DNA of 10,795 nt from CAZVIK01 sp964627045 (GTDB lineage: Bacteria > Acidobacteriota > Terriglobia > Bryobacterales > Bryobacteraceae): the NCBI GenBank assembly GCA_964627045.1, contig CAZVIK010000140.1, positions 1 to 10,795 of the forward strand, read 5' to 3'. Positions 6,369 through 10,795 of this stretch are shown piece after piece. Every line of letters begins with the position of its first letter. Within the stretch, counting starts at the first letter, position 1. Under the pieces are notes generated by a model. That model saw only the letters and a list, made by a program, of their open reading frames with translations, searched no databases and was not told the DNA's origin. Both the position numbers and the translations under genes were made by a program.

Positions 6369-6953
6369 ATGCTTCGCGTAGCGATCTTGATCGACGGTGG
6401 TCATCTGCGTGTTCTGGCCAGGAAGTCCGGCTTGCAGTACAACCCTGATTTCATAGAGAGGTTCGCCCTCAACTGCTCGGTCGAGGGCGAGGACATTTTT
6501 CGGATTTTGTACTATGACTGCGCCCTCTTCACAGGGACAGTGAAATTGCCGGTGTCGGGGACCAACAAGGGCTACTCGCAGCAGAGTCCCTGGCTGGATG
6601 AGTTGTCGAGGAAGAACCTGTTTGCTGTTCGGCGCGGCGTCCTGAAATTCCGCGGGTTTAAGCCAAAAAAGATCCCCATTTCGACGCAAGCCCTAGACGA
6701 CGATGATTTCGAGCCGGTTTTTGAGCAGAAGGGCGTTGACATGAGGATCGGGTTGGATATCGCCCTGTTCTCTGACGTTCGATCTGTCGAGCGAATACTT
6801 CTGGTCTCGGGCGACACCGATTGCATCCCGGCCATGAAACACGGGCGAAAGGCTGGGCTCCAGATCGTGATGATAGAAGTTCCCGGTTTCAAGTTGGCAC
6901 CCGAGCTCTTGACACATTGTGACTACAAGCGGACGGTCCAGTGGCCAGAGTGA
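6369..6953 (+). CDS. NYN domain (LabA/PIN-like) putative endoribonuclease
   Basis: 194 aa, essentially one NYN domain, a PIN-fold metal-dependent RNase. The acidic-site motifs are present in order: ILIDGGH (6-12, Asp9; the common IDGxN Asn is His here), LYYDC (47-51), EQKGVDMRIGLDIA (119-132, Asp124 and Asp130) and VSGDTDCIPAM (146-156, Asp149 and Asp151). No signal peptide or membrane segment is seen, so it should be cytoplasmic. The start must be at or near 6369 because the fold begins immediately. No Shine-Dalgarno motif is in range: GGAAG at 6346-6350 is 18 nt away and buried in the terminator stem. Codons are less G/C-biased at third positions than in neighbouring genes, which hints at transfer. 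RNA target unknown. Confidence 0.85.
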   Translation: MLRVAILIDGGHLRVLARKSGLQYNPDFIERFALNCSVEGEDIFRILYYDCALFTGTVKLPVSGTNKGYSQQSPWLDELSRKNLFAVRRGVLKFRGFKPKKIPISTQALDDDDFEPVFEQKGVDMRIGLDIALFSDVRSVERILLVSGDTDCIPAMKHGRKAGLQIVMIEVPGFKLAPELLTHCDYKRTVQWPE

Positions 6954-7052
6954 ATGCCGGGGTTCGGCGGCTCTCATACACCAACGTTGTAGAAGGCCCC
7001 TCCCCCCGCTGCTATCCTGAAATCTAATCCGCTCTCATAGGAAGGACTCTCC

Positions 7053-8324
7053 ATGGCGCGCTTCGATAAGGCTCATGAACTCATCCGTCGCTTCAAGGCG
7101 GACAACTACGTCCACGGTGTCGGCGTGCTCCCCCGCGCGGGCGCACTGGCCGTCGGGCTCGGCAAAAAAGCCGCCCTTGTCCGCGACGCTTTCCCCGGCT
7201 CGGAGCCCCACGAGCGGGCGCTCCGGGAATCCCTCGCCGCCGCCGGGGTCGCCCTGGCCGGCCTCATCGACGGCGCTCCCCCCAACGCTCCCCGTGAGCA
7301 CGTGGCCCGCATCGCCGGCGAGCTCGCCGCGCTCAACCCCGATGTGATCGTGTCCTTCGGCGGAGGCAGCACCATCGACGCCGCCAAAGCCGCCGAGGTC
7401 CTGCGCGCCCTGGGCGGCGGCATCGACCAGTACTTCGGCACCGGTTTGGTCGCCAAAGCCCTCGCCGAATCCGGCAAGACGCTCACCCCGCACCTCGCCA
7501 TCCAGACCGCCGCCAGTTCCAGCGCCCATCTCACCAAGTACTCAAACGTCACAGACCTTGCCACCGGCCAGAAGAAGCTCATTGTGGATGACGCCATCGT
7601 CCCGGCCCGCGCCCTCTTCGACTACGGCGTCACCGCCGGCGCCCCCGCCCCGCTCACCATCGATGGGGGCCTCGACGGCATCTCGCACTCGCTCGAAGTC
7701 CTTTACAGCGCCGCCGGCAAACCCAACTACCCGCTGATGGAGGAAGTGGCGCGCGAGGGCATCGGCCTGGTGCTTCAGTACTTGCCCAAGGCGCTGGCCT
7801 CGCCCGCCAGTGTGGAAGCCCGCGAAGGTCTCGGCCTGGCCACGGACCTTGGCGGCTACGCCATCATGATCGGCGGCACCAACGGAGCGCACCTCACCAG
7901 CTTCAGCCTGGTCGACATCCTGAGCCACGGCCGCGCCTGCGGCCTCATGAATCCGTACTACACGGTCTTTTTCGCGCCCGCCATCCAGGCGCCCCTCAAG
8001 CTCATGGCCGGCGTGCTGCGGGAGACCGGCTGCGCCGGCGCGTCCATCGAGTCGCTCGAAGGCCGCGCGCTCGCCGAGGCCGTGGCACGCGCCCTGCTCG
8101 ACTTCATGAAACGCGTGGGCGCGCCTGCGACCCTTGGCAGCGTCCCGGGCTTCAGCGAAATGCACATCGGCCGGGCACTGGCCGCCGCTAGGGACCCCCA
8201 GCTCAAGATGAAGCTCGAAAACATGCCCGTGCCGCTCACCGCGGACATGGTGGACGAATACATGGGCCCGGTGCTTCGCGCCGCCGCCACCGGCGATCTC
8301 TCCCGCATCCGCAACGTCGCCTAA
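7053..8324 (+). CDS. Iron-containing alcohol dehydrogenase family protein
   Basis: 423 aa, the usual size of a type III (Fe-dependent) NAD(P) alcohol dehydrogenase. The dinucleotide-binding motif SFGGGSTIDAAKA spans 101-113. The likely metal ligands are Asp208 and His212 (DGLDGISHSLE-type segment), His280 in GGTNGAH, and His292 in LSHGRACGLMNPY. The protein is soluble, with no signal peptide. The start has a good ribosome-binding site (AGGAAGG, 7-nt spacing). A TATCCT box (7013-7018) upstream could be a -10, but no -35 is convincing. It stands alone between the NYN gene and the degraded region, and its strongly G/C-biased codons match the core genome. The substrate (alcohol, aldehyde or ketone) cannot be told from sequence. 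Confidence 0.92.
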   Translation: MARFDKAHELIRRFKADNYVHGVGVLPRAGALAVGLGKKAALVRDAFPGSEPHERALRESLAAAGVALAGLIDGAPPNAPREHVARIAGELAALNPDVIVSFGGGSTIDAAKAAEVLRALGGGIDQYFGTGLVAKALAESGKTLTPHLAIQTAASSSAHLTKYSNVTDLATGQKKLIVDDAIVPARALFDYGVTAGAPAPLTIDGGLDGISHSLEVLYSAAGKPNYPLMEEVAREGIGLVLQYLPKALASPASVEAREGLGLATDLGGYAIMIGGTNGAHLTSFSLVDILSHGRACGLMNPYYTVFFAPAIQAPLKLMAGVLRETGCAGASIESLEGRALAEAVARALLDFMKRVGAPATLGSVPGFSEMHIGRALAAARDPQLKMKLENMPVPLTADMVDEYMGPVLRAAATGDLSRIRNVA

Positions 8325-8398
8325 GCCGCCGGTGATTTGCGTCCGATGCCCCACTCGCGCCGCGGCGCAACCGGCTCACGTGCCGCGCCTCGGGTTCG

Positions 8399-8527
8399 CT
8401 ACGGTAGACGCCGGGGTGGGCCCTGGAGTTCCTGAACCGCCCGGTCGACACTTTGGCGCCAGGCGGGATAGTCGAAAGAGCCCCGCACACCTTGAAGCTG
8501 GTGGATCTTGGTCGCGGCGTCGGGTCC
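8399..8527 (-). pseudogene. C-terminal coding fragment of unknown gene
   Basis: The leftward frame ending in TAG at 8399-8401 reads like real protein: SGPDAATKIHQLQG, then SFDYPAWRQSVDRAVQELQ. It opens directly out of the palindrome arm and has no start of its own. It may be the tail of the DUF1376-like gene whose beginning lies at 8608-8777, put out of frame by the palindrome. I do not recognise the family. Confidence 0.4.
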
Positions 8528-8607
8528 TGAGAACGGCGGAGTAATAATGGACCACAAGCCGCCGCTTTCGCGGCGGCTTGTGGTCCATTATTACTCCGCC
8601 GTTCTCA
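8528..8607. repeat. Perfect 38-bp inverted repeat with 4-nt loop
   Basis: Bases 8528-8565 are the exact reverse complement of 8570-8607, with TTTC between them. The match ends abruptly on both sides and no target-site duplication is visible. There is no T-tract, so it is not an ordinary terminator, although as RNA it would form a very stable rod. The arms lie within what seems to be a broken coding region. It could be an inverted duplication from template switching, a MITE-like hairpin, or an assembly artefact. Confidence 0.95.
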
Positions 8608-8777
8608 AGACGGGCCATGCCAGCCGGATCGAACAATGTGGACTTGCGAATTGATCCTGTCCAGCAGAAGGCTACCAGCCGCATCAGTGCGGCCTGTTCT
8701 TCGAGTGTGAGGGTGTGAGTCTTCATCAGGTAGTCTTGCGGATAGAATCTGAACATCGGTCTGAGCAGCCTGGGCAT
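8608..8777 (-). pseudogene. N-terminal fragment of a DUF1376 (YdaU-like) protein
   Basis: The leftward frame from the ATG at 8775-8777 (or 8754-8756) encodes MFRFYPQDYLMKTHTLTLEE, followed by QAALMRLVAFCW. This matches the DUF1376/YdaU N-terminal pattern: Phe-Tyr-Pro-x-Asp-Tyr, then Leu-Ser/Thr-Leu-Glu-Glu-x-x-Ala. Such proteins are common in prophages and their remnants, often near replication genes. Similarity fades around GSIRKSTLF, and the frame then runs into the palindrome at 8607. No ribosome-binding site precedes either ATG. I infer a decayed prophage or island gene. Confidence 0.5.
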
Positions 8778-8888
8778 ATTCGCACGCGTAGCGCGGATGG
8801 GTGGGCGCTGTGAATGCCACCCAGCCAACTGCGGCGCGTCCACGCCCGTCAGCCCTACTCGCCTTACGAGCGCCTTACGAGGAACCGC

Positions 8889-8922
8889 AAAAAAGCAATA
8901 GCGGCGGAACATCCGCCGCTAT
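8889..8922 (-). terminator. Intrinsic terminator downstream of the tRNA-Pro fragment
   Basis: On the - strand, ATAGCGGCGG and CCGCCGCTAT form a perfect 10-bp stem (8913-8922 with 8898-8907) around a 5-nt loop, followed by TTGCTTTTTT. It lies 22 nt beyond the CCA end and is probably the native terminator of the tRNA-Pro transcript, which marks this side as the original host flank. Confidence 0.85.
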
Positions 8923-8944
8923 CTGATTGAATATTATGGAGTTT

Positions 8945-8991
8945 TGGTCGGGCCGCGGGGATTTGAACCCCGGACCTCTTGCACCCCAAGC
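8945..8991 (-). tRNA. 3' fragment of tRNA-Pro(GGG), probable integration (att) scar
   Basis: Reading leftward, the anticodon loop TTGGGGT (8983-8989; anticodon GGG at 8985-8987) is followed by the 3' anticodon stem, the variable loop AGGTC and the T-stem CGGGG/CCCCG with loop TTCAAAT. The acceptor 3' strand CGGCCCG, discriminator A and encoded CCA (8945-8947) complete the end. The C-G acceptor ends and the A discriminator fit tRNA-Pro. Upstream there is no D-arm or 5' acceptor strand, and the 5' anticodon stem already mismatches (TTGGC against GCAAG). The gene is therefore cut in the anticodon stem-loop. That is expected of the displaced half after tyrosine-recombinase integration into a tRNA gene. 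Confidence 0.85.
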
Positions 8992-9007
8992 CAATTAAAT
9001 CAATCAC

Positions 9008-9118
9008 TTACAGACACCGATTACTGAAAACAAAAGACTTAGCGGCACTCGATTTGGACCCAGTTTGGACCCAATTTCGCGTTTGGACCCTGTGTGGACC
9101 CGGTTTAGTGGCTGGATT
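9008..9118 (-). pseudogene. Possible C-terminal tail of a degraded integrase
   Basis: The leftward frame ends in TAA at 9008-9010 and reads VNPATKPGPHRVQTRNWVQT, then GSKSSAAKSF. Tails rich in WVQTGSK-like words are, to my recollection, seen at the ends of integrases next to tRNA att sites. No catalytic part (R-H-R-Y motifs) is present here, so at most this is a remnant. The assignment rests on position and memory, and may be wrong. Confidence 0.22.
9053..9101. repeat. Four iterated TTTGGACCC-type direct repeats near the att scar
   Basis: TTTGGACCC occurs exactly at 9053-9061, 9064-9072 and 9082-9090, and as TGTGGACCC at 9093-9101. Starts are 11, 18 and 11 bases apart, about 60-110 bp from the tRNA-derived core. 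Short iterated repeats at this distance resemble integrase arm-type binding sites. They could also be periodic codons of a lost integrase tail. Confidence 0.6.
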
Positions 9119-9373
9119 CACACGGCCCAGGGCGACTGGAACTTCACGTGCCTCGCGCGCACGCGCGGTCGATTCCGCCCTTTTTGTTGTCTCCTCCGTT
9201 TTGTGAAACACGAGACGAAGACAAGAACTTTCCCTATACATGCAGATCGCCCCTTCGACGCGGCCTGCGTAGCGTCGCCCGAATGCGGCCTACTCATCGA
9301 CGTTCGGCCGGGCACGTGGAACTGTCGCCGTCATAGCCAAGCCCGAGTCCTCTGGCAACGCGAAGCCGCGAGT
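9119..9373. other. Non-coding or degraded stretch
   Basis: I see no recognisable gene, RNA or repeat here. ORFs are open on both strands but none has a plausible start, ribosome-binding site or family motif. Confidence 0.4.
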
Positions 9374-9403
9374 TTGTCAATTACTTCCGGCGTCTGGTAA
9401 CCT
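9374..9403 (+). promoter_or_regulatory. Candidate promoter for the small Cys-rich gene (leaderless start)
   Basis: TTGTCA (9374-9379, 5 of 6 to the -35 consensus) and TAACCT (9398-9403, keeping the key A2 and T6 of the -10) are 18 nt apart. Transcription would begin about 7 nt on, at 9410, which is the GTG start of the next gene, suggesting a leaderless mRNA. Confidence 0.4.
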
Positions 9404-9409
9404 GAAGAC

Positions 9410-9817
9410 GTGGCACGAATGTCCGGAGGCGGAACTCGGGTGCTCGTTGCGGTGCTGCTGCTGATCGCAGTCGGGCCGTGGATGCCTGTACTGTGCTTCG
9501 CGTCCGGGCACCTTGCAGTGGAGATGCCCTTCGCTGGGTGCTGTGGCGCCAGGGGCGGGTCTCCCTCGGAAGCGCCTCGAGAACCCATTCTGTCTTCGCC
9601 ATTGTCAGCCTTGGATTGTCGAGACTGCACGGACACTCCCATGGTGTCAGTCTGGGCTCCCGCACCACAGAAGACCGTCACCCTGGAAGCCGCGCCCGCT
9701 TCGGTCCCAATGGGTGTTGAGCTTCGGTCGGAATTCCACGCGGTCTTTGTCCTGAATGGCGAGGTTTGCGGACTCTCGACTACCTCCGAATCCCGCCCTA
9801 GTCCCCTGCGCTGCTAG
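9410..9817 (+). CDS. Small secreted or membrane-anchored Cys-containing protein next to a metal-efflux gene
   Basis: 135 aa, not assigned to a family. It starts with GTG (9410); an internal ATG at 9419 is the alternative. Residues 11-30 are strongly hydrophobic after an Arg, as in a signal peptide. The exported part carries a Cys-Cys pair (44-45) and a CxxC (CRDC, 70-73), which could bind a metal or form disulfides. No true lipobox is seen. The middle and end are Pro/Ser-rich and probably disordered. It lies 56 nt before the CzcC-like efflux gene in the same direction. A periplasmic metal-binding or sensing accessory to that system is a reasonable inference, no more. No Shine-Dalgarno motif is convincing at either start. 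Confidence 0.6.
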   Translation: MARMSGGGTRVLVAVLLLIAVGPWMPVLCFASGHLAVEMPFAGCCGARGGSPSEAPREPILSSPLSALDCRDCTDTPMVSVWAPAPQKTVTLEAAPASVPMGVELRSEFHAVFVLNGEVCGLSTTSESRPSPLRC

Positions 9818-9873
9818 CTGTCTCCCCCGAAGTCTAGGCCCGTCGTCTTTTTTCCAAGTGTAAGAGGTGAAAA

Positions 9874-10758
9874 ATGCCAGCACCCAGCTCGTGGATACGA
9901 GCCTTCCTTTTGGCAGTGGTTGTTCTGAATTCTTCTCGCTTGCAGGCGCAGGATTCCGCTATTCCGTCCCGGTTGACCCTGCAGGAGGCCATTCGCCTAG
10001 CCACTGTTCGCAACCCGGCGATCGCGGCGGCGAGGAACGAGATTGAGGCGCTCGAGGGGGACTCGGTAGCCGCAAGGCAGCGTCTGAATCCCGCCGTGAG
10101 CTTCGAGGAGTCAGATCTCCCGATCCGTACCAATCCAGGACGCTTTTTCGGCACACAGGAAATCACGCTCCGATTCGACTACGAAATCGAAAGAGGAGGG
10201 CGCCGGCAGTTGCGCACAGAATCAGCGCAGCAGGCCGTAGATGCGCAAAAGCTCACCTACCAGGACCAGGTCCGCCGCCTCGAACTGGAGGTCAAGCACG
10301 CCTTCTCCCGCATCGTTCTGGCAAAGTCCAATCTGGAAACATCGCGCTCGATACTGGAGCAGGCTGAACGAATGATCGAGCTCAATCGGGTGCGTCTCAA
10401 ACAAGGCGACATATCGGCCTTGGATCTGAACCGCATTGAAGTGGAGAAGCTTCGGTTCCAGGACGACGTTTTTCAGGCCGACCTCATGCTGCGCAACTCA
10501 AAGAACTCCTTGTTGGCATTGCTGAACGCGCCCGACCTTTCGCAGGACGTGGACGTGGTTGGCACATTGCCGGTCACCGATCAGATCTCGGAAGCGGGAC
10601 TGCCTCCGCGCGCCCCTCTGGAGGAACTGTACCGAATCGCCTTTCAAAAGAGACCGGACATAGCCTCGGTGCTCCAGCAGAAAGCCCGGGCCGATACGGA
10701 AACGAGACTACAGCGCGCGATCCGATCCCCGAATTTGACGGTTGGCGGAGGATACTAG
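9874..10758 (+). CDS. TolC/CzcC-like outer membrane efflux protein, interrupted by an in-frame amber codon
   Basis: Outer-membrane channel of a tripartite RND efflux pump, here most like the CzcC/CusC metal-efflux type. The start is set by AAGAGG (9862-9867, 6 nt from ATG). A signal peptide (SWIRAFLLAVVVLNSSRLQA) is followed by the first efflux repeat, LTLQEAIRLATVRNPAIAAA, then long amphipathic helices (about 110-190) with RLKQGDISALDLNRIEVEKL, and the start of the second repeat (about 240-290). TAG at 10756-10758 stops it at 294 aa, well short of the roughly 400-450 aa usual for the family. The same frame continues RNAVDNSFVVGV to the window edge, as expected after GGGY in this family. So the TAG probably replaces an AAG Lys codon by mutation or sequencing error. 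The pump and adaptor genes would lie to the right, outside the window. Confidence 0.85.
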   Translation: MPAPSSWIRAFLLAVVVLNSSRLQAQDSAIPSRLTLQEAIRLATVRNPAIAAARNEIEALEGDSVAARQRLNPAVSFEESDLPIRTNPGRFFGTQEITLRFDYEIERGGRRQLRTESAQQAVDAQKLTYQDQVRRLELEVKHAFSRIVLAKSNLETSRSILEQAERMIELNRVRLKQGDISALDLNRIEVEKLRFQDDVFQADLMLRNSKNSLLALLNAPDLSQDVDVVGTLPVTDQISEAGLPPRAPLEELYRIAFQKRPDIASVLQQKARADTETRLQRAIRSPNLTVGGGY

Positions 10759-10795
10759 AGGAACGCCGTCGACAACAGTTTCGTTGTTGGCGTCA

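Noticed and set aside
6369..6953. NYN protein as part of a phage-defence or toxin-antitoxin module
   Set aside because: No partner toxin, antitoxin or defence gene is next to it. The domain alone does not support the claim.
8288..8334. CACCGGCG and CGCCGGTG inverted repeat around the end of the alcohol dehydrogenase gene
   Set aside because: The loop is 31 nt, one arm is coding, and no T-tract follows, so terminator function is not supported.
7542..8354. - strand ORF of 270 codons across the alcohol dehydrogenase
   Set aside because: It is antisense to a well-supported gene and has no recognisable domain or ribosome-binding site.
8778..8912. Upstream extension of the DUF1376-like ORF to an ATG at 8912
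   Set aside because: That start lies within the loop of the tRNA terminator, and the extra 45 residues show no family similarity.
9053..9101. CRISPR-like repeat array
   Set aside because: The units are only 9 bp with 2-9 bp gaps, far too short for repeats and spacers, and no cas gene is present.

Overview
The window is GC-rich bacterial chromosome with mostly short intergenic gaps. The gene mix suggests a soil acidobacterium of the Solibacter/Bryobacter type: a di-haem peroxidase, a Tat-exported Gfo/Idh/MocA oxidoreductase paired with a secreted 3-keto-disaccharide hydrolase (former DUF1080), and a CzcC-like efflux gene. This placement is inferred from gene content, not from a marker phylogeny.

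Left part (1-2681, + strand). The 3' portion of a di-haem cytochrome c peroxidase, probably frameshifted just before its natural stop, precedes the conserved cluster rplU-rpmA-obgE (L21, L27, Obg GTPase). obgE has no convincing ribosome-binding site and sits directly behind a hairpin.

Middle left (2682-5880, - strand). A two-gene unit reads leftward: a Tat-signal Gfo/Idh/MocA oxidoreductase with a promoter candidate at 5830-5858, then a Sec-signal 3-keto-disaccharide hydrolase, separated by a GC-rich hairpin. Downstream lies a roughly 195-bp fossil of a second Gfo/Idh copy. Its promoter region is joined directly to the last 38 codons, and one of those codons is now a stop.

Middle (5880-8324, + strand). 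A spacer with small hairpins leads to a short ORF with a Shine-Dalgarno site, then two sets of alternative hairpins ending in a strong intrinsic terminator. The T-tract of that terminator stops 2 nt before the start codon of an NYN-domain ribonuclease gene, which looks like an attenuator. An iron-type alcohol dehydrogenase follows.

Right part (8325-10795). This looks like an island boundary. It holds fragments of a DUF1376 (YdaU-like) phage-type gene and a perfect 38-bp inverted repeat with a 4-nt loop. Next come a tRNA terminator and the 3' part of a tRNA-Pro(GGG) gene without its 5' half, as expected for the displaced copy left by tRNA-targeted integration. Beyond it are four iterated TTTGGACCC-type repeats, a Cys-containing secreted protein and a CzcC/TolC-type outer-membrane efflux gene cut by an in-frame amber codon. 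The orientation of the tRNA fragment puts the element on the right, so the metal-efflux genes would be its cargo.

The strongest candidates for something undescribed are the attenuator-NYN unit, the large palindrome beside the att site, and the internally deleted Gfo/Idh copy.
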